Shown: one piece after another, positions 50,937-60,329 of the stretch
Numbering within the stretch: position 1 is the stretch's first letter
Layout of the letters: each line of letters begins with the position of its first letter
Assembly: GCF_014646095.1 (NCBI RefSeq)
Contig: NZ_BMMU01000001.1
Location: 434,001-498,000, forward strand
DNA length: 64,000 bases
From: Streptomyces lacrimifluminis
GTDB lineage: Bacteria; Actinomycetota; Actinomycetes; Streptomycetales; Streptomycetaceae
Direction of reading: 5' to 3'
Made by a program: the position numbers and the translations under genes
The notes under the pieces: model-generated
What the model saw: only the letters and a program-made list of their open reading frames with translations
The model's database searches: none
What the model was told of the DNA's origin: nothing

Positions 50937-53180
50937 GTGGCCACGTTCCTCTACAAACTCGGCCGACTCGCCTTCAGGCGCCGGCATGTGGTCGCCCTGT
51001 TCTGGGTGGCGCTGCTCACGCTCGCGGGAGTCGGCGCTGCCAGCGCGCCCACCGCGGGCACGACCTCCTTCTCCATCCCGGGTACGGAGGCCCAGAAGGC
51101 CTTCGACCTGCTGGAACAGCGGTTCCCCGGGGCCAGTGCCGACGGGGCGACCGGCCGTATGGTCTTCAAGGCGCCCGAGGGCCAGAAGATGACGGACGCC
51201 GCCAACAGGGCGACCGTCGAGAAGACCGTCAAGCAACTGGGCGACAGCTCCGAAGTCGTCTCAGTCTCCGACCCGTTCACGACGAACGCCGTCAGCAAGG
51301 ACGGAACGGTCGCCTACACGTCGGTGCAGTACAAGCTGCCCGGCATGGAGCTCGCGGAGTCGACCACCGATGCCCTGGAGAAGGCCGGAGCCGAGGCCCG
51401 GGCCACCGGTCTGACCGTCGACGTCGGCGGCGACGCTCTGCAGGCAGCCGCCGAGCCGGGCGCGATCGGCGAGGCCATCGGCATCGCCATCGCCGCGGTC
51501 GTCCTCGTCATCACTCTGGGCTCGCTGGTCGCGGCCGGACTGCCGTTGCTGACGGCGATCATCGGCGTCGGTATCGCCGGCGCCACCATCACCTCGCTCG
51601 CCAACGCGCTCGACCTCGGCGACAGCACGTCCACGCTCGCGCTGATGATCGGGCTCGCGGTCGGTATCGACTACGCGCTGTTCATCGTCTCCCGGTACCG
51701 CGGCGAACTGGCGGACGGCCGCGACCGCGAGGAGGCGGTGGGCCGCGCCACCGGCACCGCCGGCTCGGCCGTGGTCTTCGCGGGCCTCACCGTCGTGATC
51801 GCCCTGGCGGGCCTCGCGGTCGTCAACGTCCCGATGCTGACCAAGATGGGCCTCGCCGCGTCCGGCACGGTCGTGGTCGCCGTGCTCATCGCACTGACCC
51901 TGATCCCGGCGCTGCTCGGATACGCGGGCGGGAAGATCCAGCCGGCGGGCCAGAAGAAGGCCAGGAAGAGCGAGAAGAGCGAGAAGAGCCAGAAGGGCCA
52001 GGAAGGCGAGGCCAAGCCGGTCGGGCCCAACATGGGCACCCGGTGGGCGCGCTTCGTCATCCGCCGGCCGGTCGCCGTACTGATGTTCAGCGTGCTCGGT
52101 CTGGGTGCCATCGCGCTCCCGGTCACCCAGCTGGAGCTGGGCCTGCCCGACGACGGCTCGCAGTCGACGTCCACGACGCAGCGCAGGGCGTACGACCTGC
52201 TGTCGGAGGGCTTCGGCCCCGGCTTCAACGGTCCCCTGATGGTCGTGTACGACGCCCAGGGCACCGCCGACCCCCAGGCCGGCGTCGACAAGCTGGTCGA
52301 CAGGATCAAGGGCCTCAAGGACGTCGTCACGGTCGCCCCGGCTCAGTTCAACAAGGCCGGCGACACCGCGACGATCACCGTGATCCCGGACTCCAAGCCG
52401 TCCTCGACCCAGACCGAGAGCCTGGTCCACGCGATCCGCGACCAGAGCGCCGAGGTCAAGGCCGAGACCGGTGCGACCGCGCTGGTCACGGGCACCACCG
52501 CGATGAACATCGACTTCTCGCAGAAGCTCAACGACGCCCTGATCCCCTACCTGGGCCTGGTGGTCGGCCTCGCCTTCCTCCTCCTGATCCTGGTCTTCCG
52601 CTCCATCCTGGTCCCGCTCAAGGCGGCCCTGGGCTTCCTGCTCAGCGTCCTCGCCGCGCTCGGTGCCGTGGTCGCGGTCTTCCAGTGGGGCTGGCTGAGC
52701 GGCCTGCTCGGCGTCGAGGAGACCGGTCCGATCATGTCGATGGTGCCGATCTTCATGGTCGGCGTGGTCTTCGGTCTCGCCATGGACTACGAGGTGTTCC
52801 TCGTGACCCGGATGCGGGAGGCGTACGTCCACGGCGAGTCGCCGTCGAACGCCGTGGTGACCGGCTTCAAGCACAGCGCCCGGGTCGTGGTCGCCGCCGC
52901 GATCATCATGATGGCCGTCTTCGGCGGCTTCATCAGCTCCAGCGAGTCGATGATCAAGCTCTTCGGCTTCGGCCTGGCGATCGCGGTCTTCTTCGACGCG
53001 TTCGTGGTCCGCATGGCGATAGTTCCGGCCGTCCTGGCCCTGCTCGGCAAGCGGGCGTGGTGGCTCCCGAGGTGGCTGGACCGCGTACTCCCCAACGTCG
53101 ACGTGGAGGGCGAGGGGCTGCGCACCCTGGACGACGACAACCGTCCGAAGGACGAGGACCGGGAGCTGGTACGCGTCTGA
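50937..53180 (+). CDS. MMPL family RND-type exporter
   Basis: 747 aa, 11-12 helices in two homologous halves. First helix VVALFWVALLTLAGVGAAS, a periplasmic loop, then the helix block (GEAIGIAIAAVVLVITLGSL, ALMIGLAVGIDYALFIVSRYR with the proton-relay Asp/Tyr). A Lys/Ser-rich cytoplasmic linker (QKKARKSEKSEKSQKGQ) joins it to the second half, with VFGLAMDYEVFLVTRMRE. It is driven by proton motive force and exports lipids or drugs; the substrate is unknown. GTG start with GGGAG upstream. A strong terminator follows. Confidence 0.94.
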   Translation: MATFLYKLGRLAFRRRHVVALFWVALLTLAGVGAASAPTAGTTSFSIPGTEAQKAFDLLEQRFPGASADGATGRMVFKAPEGQKMTDAANRATVEKTVKQLGDSSEVVSVSDPFTTNAVSKDGTVAYTSVQYKLPGMELAESTTDALEKAGAEARATGLTVDVGGDALQAAAEPGAIGEAIGIAIAAVVLVITLGSLVAAGLPLLTAIIGVGIAGATITSLANALDLGDSTSTLALMIGLAVGIDYALFIVSRYRGELADGRDREEAVGRATGTAGSAVVFAGLTVVIALAGLAVVNVPMLTKMGLAASGTVVVAVLIALTLIPALLGYAGGKIQPAGQKKARKSEKSEKSQKGQEGEAKPVGPNMGTRWARFVIRRPVAVLMFSVLGLGAIALPVTQLELGLPDDGSQSTSTTQRRAYDLLSEGFGPGFNGPLMVVYDAQGTADPQAGVDKLVDRIKGLKDVVTVAPAQFNKAGDTATITVIPDSKPSSTQTESLVHAIRDQSAEVKAETGATALVTGTTAMNIDFSQKLNDALIPYLGLVVGLAFLLLILVFRSILVPLKAALGFLLSVLAALGAVVAVFQWGWLSGLLGVEETGPIMSMVPIFMVGVVFGLAMDYEVFLVTRMREAYVHGESPSNAVVTGFKHSARVVVAAAIIMMAVFGGFISSSESMIKLFGFGLAIAVFFDAFVVRMAIVPAVLALLGKRAWWLPRWLDRVLPNVDVEGEGLRTLDDDNRPKDEDRELVRV

Positions 53181-53201
53181 CGTACTGCCTCTGAGGAAAC
53201 C

Positions 53202-53253
53202 GGCCGGTGAGGGCCCCGTGGGGACGGGGAGCCCTCACCGGCCTCTTTCTTTC
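53202..53253 (+). terminator. Rho-independent terminator of the MMPL gene
   Basis: A 13-bp stem GGCCGGTGAGGGC / GCCCTCACCGGCC (53202-53214 with 53231-53243), followed by TCTTTCTTTCC. Confidence 0.9.
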
Positions 53254-53317
53254 CTGCCGCCCAGACCGACGAACGGATCCGGCCCGTCGAGGCCGTGTAC
53301 TCGGCACCGACTGGTAC

Positions 53318-53671
53318 TTAGGCGAACACCTCGGCGGTGGAGGCTGCGGTGATGGCGCGACGGAACCAGCGACCAAGGGTGTCGAGGTCGTCGCACGAGG
53401 TGATCTGCTCGCGCTCGGCGTCGGAGACGGGAATGCCACGGCCTTCGAGGAGCTCAAGGAGGTTGGTGGTAGCCCTGCGGACCTCCCCCCGGACTTCCCC
53501 CTTTTCGCGGAGTTCCTGCGACAGCGACGACGTGAAGAACGAGGTTTCGGTGGCCAAGAGTTGCCTCCGGATCTCGAAGGCCTTGGTCTTGTCCAGGCCC
53601 TGGTCGGTGAATTCCTCGAAGAGTCCCGCCCTGTCCGGGGCGCGGGTCTCCACGCAAACGGTGGCGAGCAT
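53318..53671 (-). pseudogene. C-terminal remnant of a Streptomyces nuclease/transposase-like (Rpn/DUF4351-type) gene
   Basis: 117 aa from the first usable ATG. The sequence GLFEEFTDQGLDKTKAFEIRRQLL, a Glu/Arg-rich coiled segment (QELREKGEVRGEVRR) and the end LLEGRGIPVSDAEREQITSCDD with LDTLGRWFRRAITA are typical of the C-terminal third of large Streptomyces proteins of the PD-(D/E)XK Rpn-like group. The frame is open a little further upstream (EQQRFATYLSH) but the N-terminal nuclease domain is absent. I read it as a remnant; a small intact gene is less likely. Confidence 0.6.
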
Positions 53672-53803
53672 ATGGCTCAGGTATGTGGCGAAACGTTGCT
53701 GTTCGGGTGCAGAGCATCCTTGTGGGTAACGCGCCGCGGTCTGTCCTGTCTGTCCCGGCTGTCCGCAGTGCCGTTCGGGTACGGGTCGCCGTTGGAGGTG
53801 GGT

Positions 53804-53944
53804 ATGAGCGCGTTCAACGGCCGCCCGGTCTCAAGTCCCAGGGATCTTCGGGTCCTTGAACTGCGCTATGGGATGATTCGGGCGCAGGCTCTCCCGCCGA
53901 GAGAGTCACTGGCCTTCGTCGAGGGAGCGCTTGGAGCGTTATGA
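53804..53944 (+). pseudogene. Stub of a Scr1/DUF5753-type XRE regulator
   Basis: 46 aa: MSAFNGRPVSSPRDLRVLEL, then YGMIRAQALPPRESLAFVEG. The second half resembles the C-terminus of the XRE/DUF5753 regulators that normally sit just upstream of DUF397 genes; the helix-turn-helix and most of DUF5753 are missing. GGAGGT directly before the ATG means it may still be translated. Its stop overlaps the DUF397 start (ATGA), keeping the usual coupling. Confidence 0.5.
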
Positions 53945-54138
53945 GCACCTCGGAACTCCGCTGGTTCAAGAGCACCTACAGCGACACCAGCGAACCCGGT
54001 GACTGCGTGGAAGTAGCCACCACCCCGCACGCCATCCACATCCGGGACTCCAAGTCCCCCACCCCCACCAGCACCCCGCACCTGACCCTCGCTCCCACCA
54101 CGTGGAATTCGTTCGTGACGCATCTGTCCGCCAGCTAA
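53941..54138 (+). CDS. DUF397 domain protein
   Basis: 65 aa with all DUF397 hallmarks: LRWFKSTYSDTSEPGDCVEVA, HIRDSKSP and a final WNSFVTHL. DUF397 proteins pair with DUF5753 XRE regulators in Actinobacteria and act in toxin-antitoxin-like or developmental switches (BldB/ Scr2 relatives). Its partner here is only a stub, so the pair is probably inactive. Confidence 0.92.
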   Translation: MSTSELRWFKSTYSDTSEPGDCVEVATTPHAIHIRDSKSPTPTSTPHLTLAPTTWNSFVTHLSAS

Positions 54139-54148
54139 CGTGCCGGGC

Positions 54149-54634
54149 ATGACCACGTCTTCCCGTTTCGCCGAGGCTCTCGATGAGCTGGGCCTCAGCG
54201 AACTCCACTCCCGTATCCGCCGGTTCCCGGACGAGACGCGTACCGCCGCCGAGGCCGCCGCCGCGATCGGGTGCGAGCTGAGCCAGATCTGCAAGTCGCT
54301 GATCTTCTCCGCCGACGGGGTCCCGGTGCTCGTCCTCATGGACGGCGCCTCCCGCGTCGACGTCGAGCTCGTCCGGCGCGAACTCATGGCCGCGAAGGTC
54401 ACCCGCGCCAAGGTGGACGTCGTACGGGAGACCACCGGGTACGCCATCGGGGGCGTGCCGCCCTTCGGGCACCGGACCAGGACCCGTGTGCTCGCGGACC
54501 GTTCGCTGCTGGAGCACGACGTCGTCTGGGCCGCCGCCGGTACCCCGTACACCGTGTTCCCCATGGAGCCGAAGGCCCTGATCGCCCACGCCGGCGCGAC
54601 CCTCGTGGACGTACGCGAGTCGGCGGCTTCGTGA
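54149..54634 (+). CDS. YbaK/EbsC-type aminoacyl-tRNA deacylase
   Basis: 161 aa. The INS/YbaK fold is shown by AAAIGCELSQICKSLIFSADG (with the conserved Lys), VLVLMDGASRVDVELVR, ETTGYAIGGVPPFGH and FPMEPKALIAH. Members hydrolyse mischarged Cys- or Ala-tRNA(Pro) or similar. ATG at 54149 fits homologues; a GTG three codons earlier is possible. Its stop overlaps the GTG of the broken EamA gene (GTGA), so these two were an operon. Confidence 0.92.
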   Translation: MTTSSRFAEALDELGLSELHSRIRRFPDETRTAAEAAAAIGCELSQICKSLIFSADGVPVLVLMDGASRVDVELVRRELMAAKVTRAKVDVVRETTGYAIGGVPPFGHRTRTRVLADRSLLEHDVVWAAAGTPYTVFPMEPKALIAHAGATLVDVRESAAS

Positions 54635-54780
54635 CCGCCGCCGTACTGCTCGCCGGCGTCACGTACGCCTGCTGGAACGCGCTCGCGCACCGCATCACCG
54701 ACAAGCTGGTCGGGTTCACGCTCATCGCGGGCGGCGGAATGCTGATTCGGGGCTGGCCGCGGTGCCGTTTCTGCCCTCAC
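54631..54780 (+). pseudogene. EamA-type transporter, N-terminal fragment
   Basis: GTG start coupled to the YbaK gene. Residues VTAAVLLAGVTYACWNALAH and RITDKLVGFTLIAGGGMLI form the first helices of an EamA/DMT permease. The frame then shifts by one base after GGMLI: the next base-shifted frame continues GLAAVPFLP, as expected for the family. After ~54780 the similarity ends. The middle ~600 bp of the gene is missing; the C-terminal piece lies at 55843-55961. Confidence 0.8.
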
Positions 54781-54903
54781 ACATGGCCCTGTCCAGCTCA
54801 AGCCTTGTGACAGGGACTTGGCAACTGCTTCACTGTGGCGACCTACGGGCCGTGCGGCGGCATTTCGCAGTCTCCGCTGCCTGTCATCCAGGAAGCGTGG
54901 GGC

Positions 54904-55842
54904 ATGAACGATTCACCGCTGATCACGACCGGCTTGCCCGTCGCGCTCGCCATCATCATGTTCGGCCTCGGGCTCTCGCTCACCACCGCCGACTTCAGGC
55001 GCGTCGCCCGGTCCCCGAAAGCGGTTGTTTTCGCCCTGATCGTGCAGATAGTGGTGCTGCCGCTGCTCGCCTTCGGGCTGGTCGAGATCTTCGACGTGGA
55101 CCCGCTGCTCGCCGTGGGCGTGATGCTGCTGGCCGCGTCGCCGGGCGGCACCACCGCCAATCTCTTCAGCCACCTGTTCCGGGGGGATGTGGCGTTCAAC
55201 GTCACCCTCACCGCGATCAATTCCGTGCTGGCAGCCGTCACCATTCCCCTCATCACCAACCTGGCCATCAACTACTTCGATGCCGAGGGCGACCTGGGAC
55301 TGCAGTTCGGCAAGGTGTTGCAGGTGATCGCCATCGTGCTCATCCCGGTCGGGCTCGGCATGCTCGTCCGGAGACGCTCCGCGGACTTCGCCGCCCGAGC
55401 GGACCGGCCGGTCCGGGTGTTCTCCATCGTCATCCTGGTCGCGGTGTCCCTGGGGGCACTGCTGGGAGAGCGGGAGAACCTCGCGGACTACCTTCGCCAG
55501 GTCGGCCTGGTCACCGGCCTCTTCTGCCTGGCGAGCCTCAGTATCGGCTACGGCGGTGCCAGGGCCCTTCGTCTGAGTGAGCCTCAGGCTGTCGCCAGCG
55601 CCATGGAGGTGGGGATTCACAACACCACTGTGGCCCTCACCATCGCACTGAGCGTCCTCGACAACACCACGGTGGCAGTTCCCAGTGCTGTCTACTCGGT
55701 CCTCATGTACGTACTGGCGACGGCTTTCGGCTACGCCATCACCCGGCCCCGCTCGGGAATCAGTCGACGGCGGGCTGAGCCCGTGAAGGCGACCGGGACC
55801 GGAGAGGACCAGACACGCGACCCGTCCGACTCCGCTGTCTGA
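54904..55842 (+). CDS. Bile acid:sodium symporter family transporter
   Basis: 312 aa, 10 helices. SBF-family features: LALAIIMFGLGLSL-type first helices, LLAASPGGTTANLFSHLFRGDVAFNV (the conserved SPGG substrate/ion region), AINSVLAAVTIPLI and late MEVGIHNTTVALTIALS. These carry organic anions with Na+; the bacterial substrate is unknown. ATG at 54904 follows AGGAAG. It sits exactly between the two halves of the EamA gene and brought its own leader, so it is probably a later insertion. The last 35 residues are hydrophilic. Confidence 0.9.
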   Translation: MNDSPLITTGLPVALAIIMFGLGLSLTTADFRRVARSPKAVVFALIVQIVVLPLLAFGLVEIFDVDPLLAVGVMLLAASPGGTTANLFSHLFRGDVAFNVTLTAINSVLAAVTIPLITNLAINYFDAEGDLGLQFGKVLQVIAIVLIPVGLGMLVRRRSADFAARADRPVRVFSIVILVAVSLGALLGERENLADYLRQVGLVTGLFCLASLSIGYGGARALRLSEPQAVASAMEVGIHNTTVALTIALSVLDNTTVAVPSAVYSVLMYVLATAFGYAITRPRSGISRRRAEPVKATGTGEDQTRDPSDSAV

Positions 55843-55961
55843 ACCTCGCCGTCGGGGCGGCGACCGGTGCCGTGTTCTTCAAGGAGCGGTTCGGGGCGCC
55901 GAGGGTCGCCGGGGCCGGGCTGCTCGTCAGCGGGATCGGGCTGATGCCGCACGCCGGGTAG
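55843..55961 (+). pseudogene. EamA-type transporter, C-terminal fragment
   Basis: Directly after the symporter stop the sequence codes LAVGAATGAVFFKERFGAPR, then VAGAGLLVSGIGLMPHAG and TAG at 55959-55961. This is the typical last helix pair of EamA permeases, matching the N-terminal fragment at 54631-54780. It has no start of its own. Confidence 0.8.
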
Positions 55962-56240
55962 CCGGGGCCCGGGCCTGCGTGGTCGGCTCCGGGGGCGTTC
56001 GGGGTCGGCGCGACGAGTGAGGCTGTGCGCGGTGCCCAGGCATGCCGGGCGGTGGCCGGGGTGGTTGGCACGCGCCGTTGAGGGGGGCGCACGCTGTCGG
56101 TCCCGCACGGTCGTCGGCCCGTTTCGCCCAGTACCGCGTGCCGGTCGGCCGGACATGGCTCCGCCCGGCCCCCCGCGGGTGCGGGGACCGGGCCGGAGCG
56201 TTCATCGGTGCCGGGCGACGGTCACCGTGGTGGGGTCAGC

Positions 56241-57904
56241 TCACGGGGCGAGCCGGTAGGCGTTCGTGATCGTCTCGCGCGTGGTGTTGCCGCCCTTGTC
56301 CTTCAGGTCCACCAGGAAGGACACGGCCTTGGCGGTCGCCGGGTGCTTCACGCTCACGGAGCGCGCCCCCGTCGCGGCGGTCGTCACGGTGAGCGGTTTC
56401 CAGGTCCGGCCGCCGTCGAAGGAGACCTTCACGGTCAGCGTGGAGACCTGCCCCGTGGCGGCGGCCGGGCCGCTCAGCTTCAGCGGCACCGTGAGAGTGC
56501 CGCCCGCCGGCGCCGTTCCGCGCAGGCTCAGCGCCGGTGCGAGCCGCACCGTCGACAGTGGCAGCCTGGCCGTGGTGCCCGACGCCGGCCGGGCCGAGGT
56601 GAACGTCCACACCCCTGCCACCTTCGTGCTGGTGGAGGTGTCCGCGGCGGAACGGCTCGCCTCGACCGTCAGGCGGTACGCGGCGGAGGTGGCGGGAACC
56701 TCGGTGCTCAGCCATTCCGTGGCCGGGCCCTCGGCGAGGATCCGCCCACCGGATTCCAGCCGGGTGAAGCCGCGGGTGACCGCCGAGGCCCCCAGGTTGC
56801 CGGTGCCGTCGCTGAACAGCGGGACCATGGCGAGGATGGAGTCCCCCATCCGCTCGGCGCCCTGCTGGTACGGGCTGCCCGCCCCGAGATCGGGGCCGAC
56901 CACACCGGTGTTGAACTTCAGCGTGTGACTGGAGCCCGGCCGGTAGGTCACCTCCTCCTTCGTGTGGACCATGCGCACCTCGCTGCGGGCGTTGAGCTGC
57001 GCGGCCCTCCAGGACCAGCGCACGCCGGCGGTGTTGAGGTAGTGCGTGGTGGCCAGCGGCAGGCTCTGCTCCTGCGGTTCGCCTATGCCGATGTTTCTCC
57101 CGTCCTCGTCCAGCGGCGTGATGTGGACCTGGCCCTTGGCCCCGGTCACGGAGGCACCGAAGCCGAGCTTCACCTCGGCGACCTCGGCCCGGGTGACGGT
57201 GCGGTTGAGGCCGGTGAAGAAGCTCCCCTTGCGGTGGAACGCGAGCCGGTAGTCGGCGTTCTTGCCGGGCGTCTTCCACACGCCGTTGAACTGGGCCCGC
57301 ATCGTGTCGGAAGCCGGGCCGAGGGCGGCGGTGCGGATCGGCGGCACCCCGTTGGTGGACCAGGAGTTGCCCCCCGCGGCATCGTCGGAGTAGCCGACGA
57401 TGGAGGTGACGAGCTTCGCGGCCGGATCCGGGGCCTTCACCGTCAACGGCTTCGCCTTGCGGGAGTCGAGGGTGACCGCGACGTTCTTGTTCACTTCCAG
57501 GACCGGCTGGACGAAGAAGCCCACCTCGTTGTCCTCGGCGAAGACCAGGCTGTCCAGCTGGTAGGACCCCTTGGGCAGCCGCTGGACCACCGTGCCGTTC
57601 GCGCGGTACGGAAGCTCGGTGCGGGTGCCCTGCCCGCCGACGGAGTTGATCGTCGTCGCGTAGGTGGCCGGGTTCGCCCCGTCGGCGTCGATGTGCCGCA
57701 CCGTGACGTTGTACGACTCCACCTCCCGCTCGACGACGAGACCGGTGCGCACCTGCTGGCCGCCTCCCGACGCCAGCACGGTGCCGCCGAAGACACCGTC
57801 GACGGCACCCTTGCGCGTGTCGGCGGTGACGGTGGTCTTCGCGGCGCCGCCGGCCGGGCACGGTGAGCTGGGCGTCCTTGACGGTGAACAGGTCCGCCGG
57901 CTCA
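56241..57904 (-). pseudogene. C-terminal relic of a large subtilase (S8) gene
   Basis: About 550 codons match the region after the protease domain of large Streptomyces S8 peptidases: ADLFTVKDAQLTVPG, then GGTVLASGGGQQVRTGLVVEREVES, beta-sandwich repeats, and the end VSFDGGRTWKPLTVTTAATG with TNAYRLAP. No Asp/His/Ser catalytic motifs or signal peptide remain. An extra C near 57851 (CCCGGCCGGC) shifts the frame between VPG and GGAAK. The frame downstream of the shift could start at 57779 but would have no leader. The gene is dead; its 5' part was lost at the junction with the GNAT gene. Confidence 0.82.
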
Positions 57905-58567
57905 GCGGGCGCTGTCTGTCAGGGAATTCCCTGGCGTCTGGCGACTAGCCGAACCCGGTGAACCTGCCGAACGCGGCGGCGAACCCGGTGAGCCCGCCGA
58001 AACCGGTGAACGCGCCGAACCCGTCCTACCCGGCGCCGCGTAGCAACGGACCTTCACCCGCTGGCCCGGGCCCCACTCCTGCTCCACCTCCGCCGCCAGC
58101 AGCTTCCAGCCCAGGCGCTCGTACAGGGCTGCCGCCGCCGTGTCCGTCGACGCCACCTCCAGTACGGGGTGCAGGGCGCGGGAGTTGGCCTCCGCCACCG
58201 CCCGTTCCATCAGCGCCGCGCCGACTCCCCGGCCACGGGCCGCCGGATCGACGTACAGCCGGTTGACCACAGCCGTCGGGCCCCGGTTCCACAAGGCCGC
58301 CGCCGCGTCGCCCTCCTCGCTGCGGGACAAGGCGATGTGACCGACGATCCCCTGACCACCCTCCCCCTCCCCTTCCGCCACCCACACCGCGAGCAGCGAC
58401 CGTGGGGTCAGCCAACTGGCCGGGTCGGTGGGCCAGTTGACGGGGTAGCCGTTCTGCTCGTGGACGGTCGCCAGGACGCGCACGCACGCGTCGAGGTCGG
58501 CCTCCGTGCGGGGGCGGATACGGAACAGGGCTGTGCTGGTGGGGCTGTTGCCCGGTGTGCCTGTCAT
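57902..58567 (-). CDS. GNAT acetyltransferase with run-on C-terminal tail
   Basis: About 221 aa. Residues 1-~170 are a normal GNAT: FRIRPRTEADLDACVRVLA, VVNRLYVDPAARGRGVGAALM (acetyl-CoA loop), ALYERLGWKLLAAEVEQEW. After KVRCYAAPGR the tail becomes Ser/Pro/Gly repeats (SAGSPGSPPRSAGSPGSAS) and stops just where the subtilase relic begins, which suggests the native stop was lost at a deletion junction. ATG at 58567 overlaps the stop of the upstream phosphoesterase gene (ATGA), so they are cotranscribed. Confidence 0.85.
   Translation of the reverse strand: MTGTPGNSPTSTALFRIRPRTEADLDACVRVLATVHEQNGYPVNWPTDPASWLTPRSLLAVWVAEGEGEGGQGIVGHIALSRSEEGDAAAALWNRGPTAVVNRLYVDPAARGRGVGAALMERAVAEANSRALHPVLEVASTDTAAAALYERLGWKLLAAEVEQEWGPGQRVKVRCYAAPGRTGSARSPVSAGSPGSPPRSAGSPGSASRQTPGNSLTDSAR
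57951..58025. repeat. Short imperfect repeats at the GNAT/subtilase junction
   Basis: The unit CGAACCCGGTGA(A/G)CC(T/C)GCCGAA recurs about three times with small changes between 57951 and 58022. It codes the Ser/Pro/Gly tail of the GNAT protein. Confidence 0.75.
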
Positions 58568-60033
58568 CCGCGCAGGTAAGCACGGACGCCGGACAGATCG
58601 TGGAGGCGCATGCTGTTGCGGTCGGTCACCGAGCGGCCGAGGGCGTGGTGCGGCCACAGACCGCCCGCCGTGAGGCGACTGCGTTCGACCCAGGCGCGGG
58701 CCGGAACGCTGCTGTTCTTGTAGTAGTTGAGGGCGTAGCCGCCGGTGTGGACGCGCAGGAGGCAGAAGCCGCCCGGGTAGTCCTTGACCGCGCTCACCTC
58801 CTGCTGGGTGACGTGCGGCGCGACGGCCAGGACCGTGCGCTTGTTGCGGTGGGTGTGGCCCGCGTGGTGGAGGAAGACACCGGGGGAGGAGGCGTAGGCG
58901 TCGACGATCGAGCGGGCCTGGCCACGGTCCAGACGCTGACCTCGTCCCATGGGGAAGACCGAGTCCCGCGTGGTGAGCGGGTGGTGGCCGAAGACAACGG
59001 TCGGCTGGTCCCTCTCACGCCTCAAGTCGGCCTGAAGCCAGGCCAGTTGCTCTGCACTCAGCCCGCCCGCGTCCCCACCGTTGCCGTTCTTCTCGTAGGT
59101 GTCCAGGCCGATCAGGCGCAGGCCGCCCAGGTCGCGCGCGAAGTAACCGGGGCCGTCGGCGCCGCCCAGGAATCCGTCGCGGAAGGAGTCGTCGGGGTGC
59201 CTCGGGCGGTCGTGATTGCCCCGGACGACGAAGTAGTCGCGTCCGTGGGTGCCGAAACCGTCCAGGATGCGGCGGGCCTCGGCCAGGTCCCGGGGTGCCC
59301 CGGCCGCCGAGATGTCCCCGGCCGCCAGCAGGACGTCCGCCCCGCGCCGGTGGGCCTCCTCGACCATGGCCCGGCTCATGATCTCCGGGTAGGGGTCGAG
59401 GCCGGGCCGCTGCGAGACCCCGCGCAGCATCGGCACGCCGGCCACCCGGCCCGCAGTGGTCTCGCCGAGGTGCAGGTCGTTGCAGAGCGCGATGGAGAGG
59501 AGGTGCCGGCCGGGGGGCGGTTGGGGGGTCGTGAAGGAGTAGGGGCCGCCGTGCGAGCCGAGGCCGTGGAGGGAGGTGCCCACCGCGTTGCCGCGTACCA
59601 GGTGCAGCGGGGTCGGTGTGGCCGCCCGGCCCCGCGAACGGGCCTGGTAGTAGTACGTCTGGCCCGGTTCCAGGTCCGTCAGCTCGACGTAGTGGTGGGC
59701 GGTCGGGTGGCCCTCCGAAGCCGTGCGGTCGAGGTGGGCGGGGTGGGTGCCGTACACGACCTCGCCCTCGGTGACCGCGGGGACCAGGTGGCCGAAACCG
59801 TCGTCGGTGCCTGGCACTGCCGTGTACCAGGTGATGACGGCACTGTCCTCGGTGAGCGTGACCAGCTCAAGGTTGACGGCCGTCACGACGTCGGCGCGCG
59901 TGAGGCGTTCCCGGCGCGCGGCGAGCGCGGACCGGAGTACGGCGGGCGTGAGCAGCGCGCCGGATCGGACGAGGTCGCGGGGGGCGGGGAACGCCGCCAG
60001 AGCGGCGAGGGGAGCGGAGAGACAGCAGCGCAT
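58564..60033 (-). CDS. Metallophosphoesterase with FnIII-like N-terminus
   Basis: About 489 aa. The N-terminal ~150 residues form a fibronectin III-like domain (TEDSAVITWYTAVPG, HHYVELTDLEPGQTYYYQAR), as in purple acid phosphatases. The catalytic domain has all five metal motifs: CNDLHLGET, LAAGDIS, RGNHDRPRHP, VVFGHHPLT and AGHTHRNK. The substrate may be a phosphoester or nucleotide. ATG at 60033 is followed by a moderately hydrophobic stretch, not a clear signal peptide. About 300 bp of non-coding DNA separates it from the divergent DUF1876 gene. Confidence 0.9.
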   Translation of the reverse strand: MRCCLSAPLAALAAFPAPRDLVRSGALLTPAVLRSALAARRERLTRADVVTAVNLELVTLTEDSAVITWYTAVPGTDDGFGHLVPAVTEGEVVYGTHPAHLDRTASEGHPTAHHYVELTDLEPGQTYYYQARSRGRAATPTPLHLVRGNAVGTSLHGLGSHGGPYSFTTPQPPPGRHLLSIALCNDLHLGETTAGRVAGVPMLRGVSQRPGLDPYPEIMSRAMVEEAHRRGADVLLAAGDISAAGAPRDLAEARRILDGFGTHGRDYFVVRGNHDRPRHPDDSFRDGFLGGADGPGYFARDLGGLRLIGLDTYEKNGNGGDAGGLSAEQLAWLQADLRRERDQPTVVFGHHPLTTRDSVFPMGRGQRLDRGQARSIVDAYASSPGVFLHHAGHTHRNKRTVLAVAPHVTQQEVSAVKDYPGGFCLLRVHTGGYALNYYKNSSVPARAWVERSRLTAGGLWPHHALGRSVTDRNSMRLHDLSGVRAYLRG

Positions 60034-60329
60034 GATCGGAACGTGCCCGTTGCCCGTTAACGGCTGCCGTGGGGGCGGGGGCGGCCGGAGGTATGGGGCA
60101 CGACAACTCCTTGGCGTCGGTGCGGTCGGTGCGGGGGTTCTTGCAGCGTACGACTGAGGGTGAGCACGCATCCCGCGCCCGGGGTAATCGCGACGAACGT
60201 CACACAACGGACGCCGCGCGGAGACGGCGGCCCCGGTACGCGCGGTCCACGATGCGCAGGCGGCACATGTGCGTGCGGGGGTCGACAGGAGCACCCTGGA
60301 AGCAGGCAGCGGTACCGGAGGTGATCGTC

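Noticed and set aside
53804..54138. An active DUF397 toxin-antitoxin-like pair
   Set aside because: The partner regulator is only a 46-aa C-terminal stub without a helix-turn-helix.
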